A model generated the notes under the pieces. The model ran no database searches, was not told where the DNA came from, and saw nothing but the letters and a program-made list of their open reading frames with translations. A stretch of 64,000 nt of DNA from an uncultured Clostridium sp. GTDB taxonomy: Bacteria > Bacillota > Clostridia > Clostridiales > Clostridiaceae. Location: NCBI RefSeq assembly GCF_947036855.1, contig NZ_CAMQRY010000001.1, positions 44,151-108,150 of the forward strand, written 5' to 3'. Both the position numbers and the translations under genes were made by a program. Positions 29,427 to 41,396 of this stretch are shown here, one piece after another. Positions within the stretch are counted from its first letter, which is position 1. Every line of letters starts with the position of its first letter.

Positions 29427-30089
29427 ATGGACATTAAAAAAAATATAGACATAGTAAAAGAAAATTTACCACAAGAGGTAACACTTATAGCAGTTTCTAA
29501 AACTAAACCTTTAGAAGATCTTGAAAAAGCATATGAACATGGAATAAGAGATTTTGGTGAAAATAAAGTTCAAGAAATTTGTCAAAAGTACGAAAATTTC
29601 TATAAGGATGTAAGATGGCATCTGATAGGAAATTTACAGAAGAATAAGGTTAAATATATTGTAGGTAAGGTACATCTAATTCATTCTATTGACAGTGCTT
29701 CTTTAATAAAAGAGATAGAAAAGAGATATAGAAAAGAAAATATTGTAGCAAATGGATTAATTCAAGTAAATATTGGTAGAGAAACACAAAAATATGGTGT
29801 CTTAGAAGAGGATATTTATGATATAATTGAGTTGATAGAAAATTGTAATAATATACGAATTAAAGGAATAATGGCAATTATACCCAAGGGTAGTGATGAA
29901 GAAAATAGAGAATGTTTTAAAAGAACAAAAGAACTTTTTGAAAAGCTTAAAAGTAAGGACTACAAAAATATAGAGATGGAAATTCTTTCAATGGGAATGT
30001 CAAGTGATTATAAAATAGCAATAGAAGAAGGTAGTTCTATGGTTAGAGTTGGGTCTGGTATTTTTGGAGCAAGGGATTATAATATTTAA
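29427..30089 (+). CDS. yggS: YggS family PLP homeostasis protein
   Basis: [32 protein letters not shown]...[15 protein letters not shown]. Confidence 0.95.
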   Translation: MDIKKNIDIVKENLPQEVTLIAVSKTKPLEDLEKAYEHGIRDFGENKVQEICQKYENFYKDVRWHLIGNLQKNKVKYIVGKVHLIHSIDSASLIKEIEKRYRKENIVANGLIQVNIGRETQKYGVLEEDIYDIIELIENCNNIRIKGIMAIIPKGSDEENRECFKRTKELFEKLKSKDYKNIEMEILSMGMSSDYKIAIEEGSSMVRVGSGIFGARDYNI

Positions 30090-30109
30090 AGTTTAAAGGA
30101 GGATATTTA

Positions 30110-30586
30110 GTGATGGAAGTTAAGGAAAAAGTGAGGAATTTCTTTGGGTTAAATACAGTGGATGTAGAGGAATATGATGATTATGAGGATATTGAAGAGG
30201 AAGAAGAGTATGAAGCACCAGTAAGAGGTGGAAATACTCCAGTAACACCAATTAATCAGTCAAATAACAATAATAATGGTAAGGTTCTTAATATACATTC
30301 AGCAGCAGATGCTAAAGTTATAATAACAAGACCTACTAAATATGATGATTCAGTTGATATATGTACAGCTCTTAGAAATAGAAATATTGTTATAATAAAT
30401 ACTAGTGCATTAGAAACAAAAGTAGCAAGAAGATTATTAGACTTTGTTAGTGGAGCAGCTTATGCTTTAGATGGAAATCTTGAAGATATAGAAACTAGAG
30501 TTTATGTAGTTTCACCATCAAATGTGCATGTAAGTAATGAGCTTAAAACAGAACTTAGTTCTAAAGGTATCTTTAACTGGAAATAA
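30110..30586 (+). CDS. sepF: Cell division protein SepF
   Basis: [37 protein letters not shown]. Confidence 0.95.
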   Translation: MMEVKEKVRNFFGLNTVDVEEYDDYEDIEEEEEYEAPVRGGNTPVTPINQSNNNNNGKVLNIHSAADAKVIITRPTKYDDSVDICTALRNRNIVIINTSALETKVARRLLDFVSGAAYALDGNLEDIETRVYVVSPSNVHVSNELKTELSSKGIFNWK

Positions 30587-30587
30587 G

Positions 30588-31355
30588 ATGAATAGAGATA
30601 GCTTTTTTAAGCTTTTAGATAATAAGCTAGATTTTGATATTGCAAAACTTTATAATACCTATGAAAAGGCAAGTAGTAGAGGAATAACTCTGTTTACAGA
30701 AGAATTTTACCCTCCTGCTATATGGAAAGCACTAGAGAAAATGTCTAACAAAGGATTAAATATAGAGTCTTATGGGATATTTGATGAATCTGATAGAAGA
30801 ATACTAGCATTTAATAAATCTGAATGGGATTATTATCCTATAAGAATTTTAGAGATTAGATGCAATACTAAATTTACTAAACTTGAGCATAGGGATTATT
30901 TAGGGTCTATAATGTCTCTTGGAATAAAAAGAGAGAAAATGGGAGACCTTATTTTAAAAAATGATGATGTTTGTTATTTAGCAACTGATGATAAAATTGC
31001 AACTTTTATACAAAATAATTTACATAAGATAAAGAAGTTAAGTTGCGAGTGTACTATTTTGGATGAGTTTATTGAAATACCAAAAATAGAATTTAAAGAA
31101 GTAGTAGTAAATATAGCATCATTAAGGCTTGATTGTATTGTTTCAGAAATTGCGAATATGTCTAGAAATAAAGCTGTTGATTTGATTTCAAAAGGTTTAG
31201 TTCTTGTAGATTATATTGAGGTAGCAAGTAAGAGTTATGAAGTTGAAGAAGATGTAAGAATTACCATTAGAGGTGTAGGGAAATTTAGAGTAAAAGAAGT
31301 ATCTGGAACTACAAAGAGTGGTAGGCTCAAAATTACAGTTTTAAAGTATGCATAG
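30588..31355 (+). CDS. ylmH: YlmH S4-domain RNA-binding protein
   Basis: Start MNRDSFF at 30588, two bases after the sepF stop; C-terminal S4 domain. Confidence 0.88.
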   Translation: MNRDSFFKLLDNKLDFDIAKLYNTYEKASSRGITLFTEEFYPPAIWKALEKMSNKGLNIESYGIFDESDRRILAFNKSEWDYYPIRILEIRCNTKFTKLEHRDYLGSIMSLGIKREKMGDLILKNDDVCYLATDDKIATFIQNNLHKIKKLSCECTILDEFIEIPKIEFKEVVVNIASLRLDCIVSEIANMSRNKAVDLISKGLVLVDYIEVASKSYEVEEDVRITIRGVGKFRVKEVSGTTKSGRLKITVLKYA

Positions 31356-31370
31356 GGGGAGTTTGAGAAT

Positions 31371-31991
31371 ATGAAATTAACACCAATGGAGATAAATAAT
31401 AAAGAATTTAAAAGAACTATAAGAGGTTATGCACAAGATGAGGTTGATGAGTTTCTTGATAGAATAGTTGAGGAATATGAAGCTTTATATAAAGAAAATA
31501 CAAAAGTTAAAGAAAAACTTGAAAATGCAAATGAGAAGCTTGACCATCATATGCAAATTGAAAATACAATACAAAATACATTGATACTTGCTCAGGAAAC
31601 AGCAGAGCAATCAAGAAAGACATCACAAGATGAAGCTGATAGAATAATAAGAAAAGCTAATGATACAGCTCAAAAGATTCTTGATAAGGCTCATAATGAT
31701 GTTCTTCAAATTAATGATGATTATGATATTATTAAACAAGAATTTATAAAGTTTAGAGCTAAATTTAGAAACTTTATGAATTTCCAAATGGAAACATTTG
31801 ATGATTTAGAGAAAGATTTTGTTAAAAACTTTAATGTAACTAAGCCAGAAATTCAAGAGCCTATTGAAGAAAAAGGTATAGAGATTAGTGGTTTTGACCA
31901 AAATAAAGAAATAAGTATTAAAGATATAGATGAAGATGTTATAATGGATGATGATATGAATGAAATCAAAAGTTATTTTGCAGAAAATTAA
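31371..31991 (+). CDS. divIVA: DivIVA domain protein
   Basis: MKLTPMEINNKEFKRTIRGYAQDEVDEFLDRIVEEYEALYKEN. Confidence 0.95.
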   Translation: MKLTPMEINNKEFKRTIRGYAQDEVDEFLDRIVEEYEALYKENTKVKEKLENANEKLDHHMQIENTIQNTLILAQETAEQSRKTSQDEADRIIRKANDTAQKILDKAHNDVLQINDDYDIIKQEFIKFRAKFRNFMNFQMETFDDLEKDFVKNFNVTKPEIQEPIEEKGIEISGFDQNKEISIKDIDEDVIMDDDMNEIKSYFAEN

Positions 31992-31999
31992 TTTAATAA

Positions 32000-32040
32000 A
32001 ATCTCACTTCTAATAATATGTTAGGGTGAGATTTTTGTTT
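32000..32040 (+). terminator. Terminator after divIVA
   Basis: aaatctcac...gtgagattt + T-rich. Confidence 0.6.
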
Positions 32041-32076
32041 GTTAAATAAAAAAAGAACACGAATAGGAGAAAAAAT

Positions 32077-33523
<1,447 letters not shown>

Positions 33524-33537
33524 GAGGAGATGAAAAA

Positions 33538-34656
33538 GTGGATTATAATTTAATAGCAACAACAACTTTTGGGATTGAAGCAATCGCAGCTAAAGAATTA
33601 AAAGCTTTAGGATATGAAGATTTAACAATTGAGAATGGTAGAGTTCATTTTGAAGGTGATGAAATGGATATTGCCATAGCTAATATGTGGCTTAGAACTG
33701 CTGATAGAGTTTTAATTAAGGCAGCAGAGTTTAAGGCAGAGAGTTTTGAAGAGTTATTCAACAAAACAGCTGAAATAGATTGGTCACAGTATGTACCGGT
33801 AAATGGTAAAATGCATATTACAGGTAAGTCTATAAAGTCAAAGCTTTATAGTGTACCAGACTGCCAATCAATTGTTAAAAGAGCTGTTGTAAAAAGTATG
33901 CAAAAGCATTATAACAAAGAATGGTTTGATGAGGATGGCCCAGTTTATAAAATTGAGGTTGGAATACTTAAAGATGTAGTAACATTAACTATTGATACAT
34001 CAGGAGAAGGTCTTCACAAGAGAGGATATAGAGAGCATTCAGGTGGAGCTCCACTTAAAGAAACTCTTGCAGCAGCACTTGTTTTATTATCAAGATGGGA
34101 TGCAGAGAAACATTTAATAGACCCAACTTGTGGTTCAGGAACAATTCTTATAGAAGCAGCTATGATAGCTAATAATATTGCGCCAGGACTTAATAGAAAG
34201 TTTGTAAGTGAAACTTGGCCAAATATTGATAAAGAGTTATGGGAACAAGTTAGAGAGGGTGCTAGAAAAGCTAGGAAAAATAATGAACTTAGTATCATTG
34301 GTTATGATATAGATGGAAGAGTTATGAGAACAGCTAGAAATAATGCAATAAAAGCTGGAGTTTCAGATTTTATAGAACTTCAAAGAAGAGATATAGCAGA
34401 GTTTTCAACACCTAGAAGATCAGGAGTTATTATAAGTAACCCACCTTATGGAGAACGTATGGGTGAGGAAGAGCAAGTTGAATTTATTAATAAGCAACTT
34501 GGTTTAATGCTTAGAAAATTACCTTGTTGGGATTTAAATGTGTTAACAGCATTTAAAGGTTTTGAAGATATGTTAATGGCTAAATCTAGTAAAAACAGAA
34601 AATTATATAATGGAACATTACAGTGTTATTACTATCAGTATCATGGTGCTAAGTAA
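33538..34656 (+). CDS. THUMP-domain class I SAM RNA methyltransferase (YpsC/RlmL-like)
   Basis: ATTTFGIEAIAAKELKALGY...DPTCGSGTILIEAAMIA...SNPPYGERMG. Confidence 0.93.
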   Translation: MDYNLIATTTFGIEAIAAKELKALGYEDLTIENGRVHFEGDEMDIAIANMWLRTADRVLIKAAEFKAESFEELFNKTAEIDWSQYVPVNGKMHITGKSIKSKLYSVPDCQSIVKRAVVKSMQKHYNKEWFDEDGPVYKIEVGILKDVVTLTIDTSGEGLHKRGYREHSGGAPLKETLAAALVLLSRWDAEKHLIDPTCGSGTILIEAAMIANNIAPGLNRKFVSETWPNIDKELWEQVREGARKARKNNELSIIGYDIDGRVMRTARNNAIKAGVSDFIELQRRDIAEFSTPRRSGVIISNPPYGERMGEEEQVEFINKQLGLMLRKLPCWDLNVLTAFKGFEDMLMAKSSKNRKLYNGTLQCYYYQYHGAK

Positions 34657-34690
34657 TAATTCTAATATGAAAAAGAGAAAGGTAAGCAAA

Positions 34691-36427
34691 TTATTTGCTT
34701 ACCTTTTCTGTTTCTATAACATTTGGTGGATCAATAAATAAAGTTTTATTTGTTGAATATGTTACCATTCCTGGTTTTGCACCAGATGGTTTTTTTACAT
34801 TTTTTATAAGTGTATAATCAACCGGGACTTTTGTACTACCTTGACCTTTACTATAAAAAGCAGCAAGTGTTGCAGCTTCAAGTAAAGTTTCATCTGAAAA
34901 CTCAAATGATGCAATTACAACATGTGATCCAGGTATATCCTTTGTATGAAGCCAAGTAAATCTTTTATCAGAAGATTTTAAAGTAAGTAAATCATTTTGT
35001 ATATTATTCTTACCTACAAATATATCAATTCCCTCTTTAGATTTAAAGTGCATAGGCTTTGAGACTTTCTCTTTTTTTACTTTCTTTCTAGGGTCTCTTC
35101 TAAATCTTATATAAGAAGTAGCTATAAGTTCATTTTTAATCTCATCTATTTCAGCATAGTTATCTACATTTGCAAGGTTTGTTGAAACAGAATATAGATA
35201 ATCCAGTTCTGCCTGTGCAAGTTTTAATTGTTTAAGTGCTTCAAGCTCTGCTGTTTTAAGTTTATTATATCTCTTAAATAGTCTTTGGACATTCTCAGAT
35301 GGAGTTTTGTGGATATCAAGTGGTATAGTTACATATTCCTCTTCATCTGTATTATAGTAATTTAAAACAGTAGTATCTTTATCACCTTTCTTGAAACTAT
35401 AAATATAAGATGTTAAAAGCTCACCTTTAATTTTATATTCATCTTTTTTTGCACAATCAGCAAGTGTGTTATTTAATATTTTAACTTTTTTTAGACAACG
35501 ATCTGTGTTGGTATGCACAAGTCTTTGTATATTAACACTTTTTGCTGTAAGTCTATCTTGTTTGTCTTTCTTTGAATAGAAAGTTTCAAGTAGCTCACTT
35601 GCTGATGGAAGTTCTTCTTTTGAATAATCTTTGTATACTTCAAGGTCTTTTGAATAGAAATCAGTTATTAGTCCATTTTTAGAATAAATTATATGTTTAT
35701 TACTTGTAAGTATATTATCTTTTTCCTTAGTTAAGAAATCAAATAGTATAGTTAAAACAAGTTCTTTGTCATATTCATTTATATATTTATTATAAAGTTC
35801 TTTTGAGTAGGTTTTAGCTACACCAGTTAGAATACCTGAGAAGAACTTTTCATTAAATTCAACTTGATTTTCTTTAAAGAAATCTTTTATAGTATCAAAG
35901 TTAAAATCAAGTATATTTATTTTGCTTGATTTTGGAGGATAAACATAGTCAACACCAGGATATAAAACTCTAAAACTATTTTGACTAGCATTTAAGTGTT
36001 TTATAGATTCCATAACCTTTCCATCTCTCTCTCTTACAAGTGAGATATTACTATGACGACCCATTATTTCAATTATAAGTTTATAGTGACTTTCAAATCC
36101 AAGCTCATCTTTAGCTTCTATTGTGAAAGTTAGAACTCTATCAAGGTCTAATTGTTCTATGTTAACAATTCTACCACTGCAAAGGTATTTTCTCATAAGC
36201 ATACAAAATGTAGGTGCTTTAAGTGGGTTAGCCTTTGGTATATTTGTAAAATGTATTCTAGGGTATGTTGAACTAGAAGAGATAAGAAGCTTTTTATTTT
36301 CCTTTCCTCTTATAGTTAAAATTATTTCATCTTTCTCTGGTTGGTTAATTTTATCTATTTTAGAACCTATTAAAGATTCTTTTAATTCATTTGTTAGATT
36401 GTACATGAAAATACCATCTAAAGCCAT
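34691..36427 (-). CDS. rqcH: Rqc2 homolog RqcH / NFACT protein
   Basis: MALDGIFMYNLTNELKESLIGSKIDKINQPEKDEI...HTKDIPGSHVVI. Confidence 0.94.
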   Translation of the reverse strand: MALDGIFMYNLTNELKESLIGSKIDKINQPEKDEIILTIRGKENKKLLISSSSTYPRIHFTNIPKANPLKAPTFCMLMRKYLCSGRIVNIEQLDLDRVLTFTIEAKDELGFESHYKLIIEIMGRHSNISLVRERDGKVMESIKHLNASQNSFRVLYPGVDYVYPPKSSKINILDFNFDTIKDFFKENQVEFNEKFFSGILTGVAKTYSKELYNKYINEYDKELVLTILFDFLTKEKDNILTSNKHIIYSKNGLITDFYSKDLEVYKDYSKEELPSASELLETFYSKKDKQDRLTAKSVNIQRLVHTNTDRCLKKVKILNNTLADCAKKDEYKIKGELLTSYIYSFKKGDKDTTVLNYYNTDEEEYVTIPLDIHKTPSENVQRLFKRYNKLKTAELEALKQLKLAQAELDYLYSVSTNLANVDNYAEIDEIKNELIATSYIRFRRDPRKKVKKEKVSKPMHFKSKEGIDIFVGKNNIQNDLLTLKSSDKRFTWLHTKDIPGSHVVIASFEFSDETLLEAATLAAFYSKGQGSTKVPVDYTLIKNVKKPSGAKPGMVTYSTNKTLFIDPPNVIETEKVSK

Positions 36428-36671
36428 AAAAATCAGTCCTTTCTTAGCTTTATAGTTTAAATAAGTATAACATTTTGAAGCAAGTAATGGAAATTTTAAA
36501 GTTTGTCTAGTAGTAAATAAACGTTTGATGATAATGATATAGATAGTAATTAAGTAAATTCTGAAAAATATATTAAGTTATTAGTATTTAGGTAATTTCA
36601 TATTAGATAAATGATATAATATTTTTGTTATAAGAAGTTTAGATAGGATGAACTTTAGGATTAAGTGAGGG

Positions 36672-37682
36672 ATGGAAATGAAAAAGAATTATAAAACAGT
36701 ATTACTTGGGATTTCTTTTTCTATGATGTTTTTTTATGGCTGTGGAAAGAAGCCGATAGAGGAAGTTTCTTTGGAAAAAGTAGATATAGTAGACAATCTT
36801 ATTATTGATATGGAAAATGATAAGGAAATATATAAGTACATAGATAAAGGTAATTTGGTGAGTTTGAATTTAGAGGCACATGGAAAGCTTAGAGCCTATA
36901 GTGAAAAGGCTGATGTTGCAGTGTTTTTGGAATATTCAGAGAATGGAAAGAAAATTAATATAAGATCTAATGATGAAATTAAAAGTTTTTTTGTGTCTGG
37001 AGATATAAGTTTTATAAATATTAGCAGTGATGGAGATTATATATTTCTAAAAACTACGACAGATAATATATCAGAATATAAAATAGTGGATAGACATAAT
37101 TTATCAAGTGTTAATATATCAGATAATATAGCAATTTCAGGGGACTTAATAAGATTTTTAGATAATGATAATTTGATTTTTTATGGAGTGTATATGGATA
37201 ATAATGATTGTGGTATATTTAGCTATAATATAAAAGATAGAAGTTATAAACTTCTTAAGGAGATTAAGGAAAAGTTTGTGAATTATATAGATGTTCTTTC
37301 TGATAGTGAAATTTTAATTGGACAGGTTATAGATGGGCAAAATAAAATTGCTTTATTAGATTTAAACACTTTAGAGGAAGAAATTTTATGTGATGGTTTT
37401 GAAAATATAGATACATCAGTAATTTATGAAGGTGATATTTATATGAGTGCATTTGAAAATGGGAATTATAATTTGTATAGAGTAGATATTAATAGTAAAA
37501 GCATCAAGAGATTAACTTATGGTTTTCCCAAAAGTTTAGGTAGAGAAAGTGGGTTTGTTATTGAGGAGAATAAAATTTATTTTTCAGATATAACAGGAAA
37601 ATTATATTTTTATGATATAAAAAGTGAAAGTACAAATATTTTAGAAAATCAAATAGGAATGAATATGATAGTAGATAAATAA
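36672..37682 (+). CDS. Predicted lipoprotein with beta-propeller-like repeats
   Basis: Signal peptide with lipobox FYGC; repeated TolB/WD-like blades (IYMSAFENGNYNLYRVDINSKSIKRLTYG). Confidence 0.7.
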   Translation: MEMKKNYKTVLLGISFSMMFFYGCGKKPIEEVSLEKVDIVDNLIIDMENDKEIYKYIDKGNLVSLNLEAHGKLRAYSEKADVAVFLEYSENGKKINIRSNDEIKSFFVSGDISFINISSDGDYIFLKTTTDNISEYKIVDRHNLSSVNISDNIAISGDLIRFLDNDNLIFYGVYMDNNDCGIFSYNIKDRSYKLLKEIKEKFVNYIDVLSDSEILIGQVIDGQNKIALLDLNTLEEEILCDGFENIDTSVIYEGDIYMSAFENGNYNLYRVDINSKSIKRLTYGFPKSLGRESGFVIEENKIYFSDITGKLYFYDIKSESTNILENQIGMNMIVDK

Positions 37683-37749
37683 TTTTATTGTTTATCTATT
37701 TTTTTATAGGTTTATTCTGGAAAAATATGTTAATAATCATATTTAAGAG

Positions 37750-39108
37750 GTGATAGATATGAATATAACAAAGGAAATTATTGATACAAAGGCTATGAAG
37801 AGAATACCTAAAACTATGGCAAGTAAATTTAATATGGTAATGACTAGAGATGATGATGATAATTTAGTCGCATGTAGTGATAGTATAACTATGGATAAGA
37901 AGCTTTACCTTAATCTTGTTTTTAATAAAGAGATTGATATTAAAAAGATAGAGAAAAGAAAAGTTGTAAGTATGATAAAAGAGTATAACTCAAATAGGGA
38001 AAATTCTGTTTTAAATGAGAATTATATAGCTGTAGAAGTTAAGAAGATTATTGATATAGCCATAAAGAAAGGGGCTAGTGATATACATATAGAACCTGAA
38101 ATTTATTTCTCAAATATAAGATTTAGGATTAATGGTGATTTAGTTTTACATGATAGGCTTTCAAAAGATGATTATCAGTCAATTATCAATAGAATAAAAG
38201 TTTTATCAGCTATGGATATATCTAATAGACTTGAGCCACAAGATGGGAAAATGAAAGTGGATATAGGTATAGAGCAGATGGATGTTAGAGTTTCTAGTAT
38301 TCCAACAACTAATGGAGAAAAACTTGTGTTAAGAGTTTTATATAAAGATGAAGGGCTTAATAAACTTAGTAATTTAAATTTTTCGAAGAAGCAGACACAG
38401 AAAATAGAGAGGCTTTTAAAATTTAAAAATGGAATGATAATTGTCAATGGACCAACTGGAAGTGGAAAATCTACGACATTATATGCATTACTTAATGAGC
38501 TTGATAAAAATATGCTTAATATATGCACTTTAGAAGACCCTGTAGAGTTTGATATGCCTATGATAACACAAAGTAATATTAATGAAAAAGTAGGGTTCAC
38601 TTTTTCAAATGCACTTAGATATGTTTTAAGGCAAGATCCAGATGTTATTTTTGTAGGAGAAATTAGAGATGAAGAAACTGCAAAAATGTCTGTTAGGTCA
38701 TCTATTACAGGTCATAAGGTTTTATCTACTATTCATACATCATCAGGTGGTGAAGTTGAGAATAGACTTTTAAATATGGGAGTTGAAAAGTATTTATTAG
38801 ATGATGCACTACTTGGAATCATAACTCAAAGGCTTATAAAGACGCTTTGCAAAGCGTGTAGAGAGAAATATGACTATGAGGTTGATGGAGAAATTAAAGC
38901 CTTATATAAAGCTTGTGGTTGCAGTTTATGTAGTAATACAGGATATTCTGGAAGAACTGTTGTTGCAGAGGTAGTTAATTTAAAGGATGAGGAAGATATA
39001 AAATGGGGAGATGAACTTTTAGAGTCAGTAAAGGAACTTGTTTTAAATGGAGAAATAACATTTGACGATTATATTATTTTTAAAGATAGTGAGGGACTAG
39101 GTGATTAA
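37750..39108 (+). CDS. GspE/PilB/ComGA-family secretion ATPase
   Basis: GASDIHIEPE, GPTGSGKSTTLYALLNELD, DPDVIFVGEIRDEETAKMSVRSSITGH, tetracysteine CxxC...CxxC. Confidence 0.95.
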   Translation: MIDMNITKEIIDTKAMKRIPKTMASKFNMVMTRDDDDNLVACSDSITMDKKLYLNLVFNKEIDIKKIEKRKVVSMIKEYNSNRENSVLNENYIAVEVKKIIDIAIKKGASDIHIEPEIYFSNIRFRINGDLVLHDRLSKDDYQSIINRIKVLSAMDISNRLEPQDGKMKVDIGIEQMDVRVSSIPTTNGEKLVLRVLYKDEGLNKLSNLNFSKKQTQKIERLLKFKNGMIIVNGPTGSGKSTTLYALLNELDKNMLNICTLEDPVEFDMPMITQSNINEKVGFTFSNALRYVLRQDPDVIFVGEIRDEETAKMSVRSSITGHKVLSTIHTSSGGEVENRLLNMGVEKYLLDDALLGIITQRLIKTLCKACREKYDYEVDGEIKALYKACGCSLCSNTGYSGRTVVAEVVNLKDEEDIKWGDELLESVKELVLNGEITFDDYIIFKDSEGLGD

Positions 39109-40132
39109 ATTAAAAAAGAGAAAAGATTATGCAAGTATAGTATATATTTTATCTAGTTTAGAAGCTTACGTAAGTTCGGGGATTAATTTTATGAAAGCAC
39201 TAGAACTTATAGAGGAAGGACTAACTAATAAAAATTACAAAAAATCTATAGCCAGAATTTATAAAAGAATAAGTGAGGGTGAATCAATATCAGAAGCTTT
39301 TTTAGAAGAGGAAGATTTATACACGAGTGTATTTTCAGATATGTTAATTGTAGCAGAGCAGAGTGGAGAACTTGAAGTAGTTCTTAAAAATATGACCGTA
39401 CATTTTGAGAAAAAAGCAAGTTTATCTAAAGAGGTTTTTGCAGCTACATTATATCCTAAATTACTTTTTGGTATTTCTTTTATAGTTTTTATGTTGTTTA
39501 TAGATTTTGTATTACCGGAAATAGTATCAATGTATGAGGGGCTTGAGGCAGAGTTAAATATAATGACAAGGTTTGTAATTGCTTTAAATGGATTTTTTGA
39601 AATATATAATATTTATTTATTCTTTAGTGGAGTTTTAATAATTGTCATTGGTTTATATTTTTTTGTGAGATGGAAGTTTAAGGAAATTGATTTTATAGGA
39701 TTTTTATCAATAAGAAAAAGATATAAGGAACTTAGTATTGTATCAATATTAAAACTTGTTATAGAGAGTGGTGTGCCACTTATAAGTGCCTTAGAAAGAT
39801 TATCACATTCAATAGCTGAAAAGTATACAAGAGATTACATAAAGATTATTTTAGAGGCTTTAAGAAGAGGTGAGGATATGTCTTATGCAATAGGTCAGAT
39901 AGATGTTATGTCTAGTGTTAGTAAAAGTTTCTTTTTATGTGGTGAAAAAAGTGGAAGACTTGATGTAACAACAAGTAAACTTGTTGGGATTTTAGAAAAA
40001 GATTTTTCAGGACGGTTAAAAAGTATGGTTTCAAAGATAGAGCCTATTAGTATATGCTTTTTAGGTGTTATAGTTTTGGGGCTTGTACTTATGGTATTTA
40101 TACCTATGTATGACTATATGAGTTATGTTTAA
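39101..40132 (+). CDS. GspF/PilC/ComGB-family inner-membrane platform protein
   Basis: Two T2SSF domains, SGINFMKALELIEEG...GVPLISALERLSHSI...FFLCGEKSGRLD. Confidence 0.92.
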   Translation: MIKLKKRKDYASIVYILSSLEAYVSSGINFMKALELIEEGLTNKNYKKSIARIYKRISEGESISEAFLEEEDLYTSVFSDMLIVAEQSGELEVVLKNMTVHFEKKASLSKEVFAATLYPKLLFGISFIVFMLFIDFVLPEIVSMYEGLEAELNIMTRFVIALNGFFEIYNIYLFFSGVLIIVIGLYFFVRWKFKEIDFIGFLSIRKRYKELSIVSILKLVIESGVPLISALERLSHSIAEKYTRDYIKIILEALRRGEDMSYAIGQIDVMSSVSKSFFLCGEKSGRLDVTTSKLVGILEKDFSGRLKSMVSKIEPISICFLGVIVLGLVLMVFIPMYDYMSYV

Positions 40133-40532
40133 AAGACGAGGAGTTACACTCCTTGAAACTGTTATTTATTTAGGGCTTTTATCAGTTGTTTCATTGATAG
40201 CATCTATGAATATAAATTATTTGATGGAAAGAAAAATTAAAAGTGAAGCTGTAAATGAGTTTGGGGAAATTAAAAATATGATAATATTAGAAACTTTGAA
40301 TTGTAAAAAGGAAGGGATAACAAGTTCTGTAAACATTAAAGAAGAAAGTATTTTAATTGGTGAAAAAAATGAAATTAAATTTAAAAATTTGAAGAATTTA
40401 GGTGGCAGAGATAGTTATATTTTAAAGAAAAATGGAAAGTTTAATGGAGAATTTAAAATTGAATTTATAGATGAAAGTGGTGAAATATATAAAATTATTG
40501 ATTGCAACAAGTGTGGAGGGATTCATAAATAA
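40125..40532 (+). CDS. Prepilin-like protein (ComGD-like)
   Basis: Class III prepilin signal KRRG|VTLLETVIYLGLLSVVSLIA. Confidence 0.8.
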   Translation: MFKRRGVTLLETVIYLGLLSVVSLIASMNINYLMERKIKSEAVNEFGEIKNMIILETLNCKKEGITSSVNIKEESILIGEKNEIKFKNLKNLGGRDSYILKKNGKFNGEFKIEFIDESGEIYKIIDCNKCGGIHK

Positions 40533-40911
40533 AAAGAAAAAAGGTTATTTGCTTATTGAGGTAGTGGTAGGATTTGCACTACTTAGTATAATTTCTGTTT
40601 GTATATTTAGTGCATTTGATATGGGGCTTAATATACAAAAGAAATCAAATGATAGCTATAATGAATATTCAGTTTTGTATGCTGTTAAAAAAGAGTGTTT
40701 GAATAATATGAGTATTTCAAATTTTAAAGATTCTAAAAAAGTTTTAGCTAAAGATTTTATAAAAGAAGATAGTAAACTTCATAGTATATTTGATATTAGT
40801 GGGATTTATATTGATATTTCAAGTGAAGATTTAAATGGTGATATTGAAATAAAAGTATTTAAAGAAAAAGAGGTTATAAGCTTTAGGAGGAATTCGTGCG
40901 TAGATATATAA
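40471..40911 (+). CDS. Prepilin-like protein; actual start probably downstream of 40471
   Basis: KKKKG|YLLIEVVVGFALLSIISVCIFSA; SD tggaggg at 40514-40520. Confidence 0.75.
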   Translation: MKVVKYIKLLIATSVEGFINKKKKGYLLIEVVVGFALLSIISVCIFSAFDMGLNIQKKSNDSYNEYSVLYAVKKECLNNMSISNFKDSKKVLAKDFIKEDSKLHSIFDISGIYIDISSEDLNGDIEIKVFKEKEVISFRRNSCVDI

Positions 40912-41396
40912 AGCAAAAAAAAGGACATTTAATTTTAGAAGTTGTAGTATACCTTGCCATTGTATCAATTCTTATGATGTGTGTTATGAATCTTGGGATT
41001 TTTATAATAAAACAGCATAATCAATCAGTGAAAAAACTTGCAGATAAAGTTGACTTTATAAGTTTAGATGAGCGAATTAAAGGGATAATAAATAGTCCGA
41101 TAAATAATGTTAAAGTTAAGGTCAATGAAGCAAATGATAAAAGACCAAATAATATAGAGGTTTATGAAATAGGTGAATACAATCAAAATAATAATACATA
41201 TATCTATTTTGAAGCAGGGAACATAAGAATTGAAAATGAAAAATTAGAAGTAGGTGGAGTGATAACTGGAGATGATGATGTTGTAAACTTAGAAGGTGAT
41301 CTTGAAAATATAATAATTACAGAGGATAGAAATTTAATATATATAGAATATATTTTTGTTAATATAGGGAAAAAGGTTGGGGTGTATGAAAAATAA
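40896..41396 (+). CDS. Prepilin-like protein
   Basis: KKKG|HLILEVVVYLAIVSILMMCVMNLG; SD taggagg. Confidence 0.78.
   Translation: MRRYIKQKKGHLILEVVVYLAIVSILMMCVMNLGIFIIKQHNQSVKKLADKVDFISLDERIKGIINSPINNVKVKVNEANDKRPNNIEVYEIGEYNQNNNTYIYFEAGNIRIENEKLEVGGVITGDDDVVNLEGDLENIIITEDRNLIYIEYIFVNIGKKVGVYEK

Noticed and set aside
37840-37875. GAT repeat (gatgatgatgat) in the GspE-type gene as a phase-variable tract
   Set aside because: Only a few triplets, in frame; length change would not shift the frame and it is too short for slipped-strand variation.
38175-38600. 141-aa minus-strand ORF antisense to the GspE-type ATPase
   Set aside because: Antisense of conserved Walker-motif coding sequence; no independent support.
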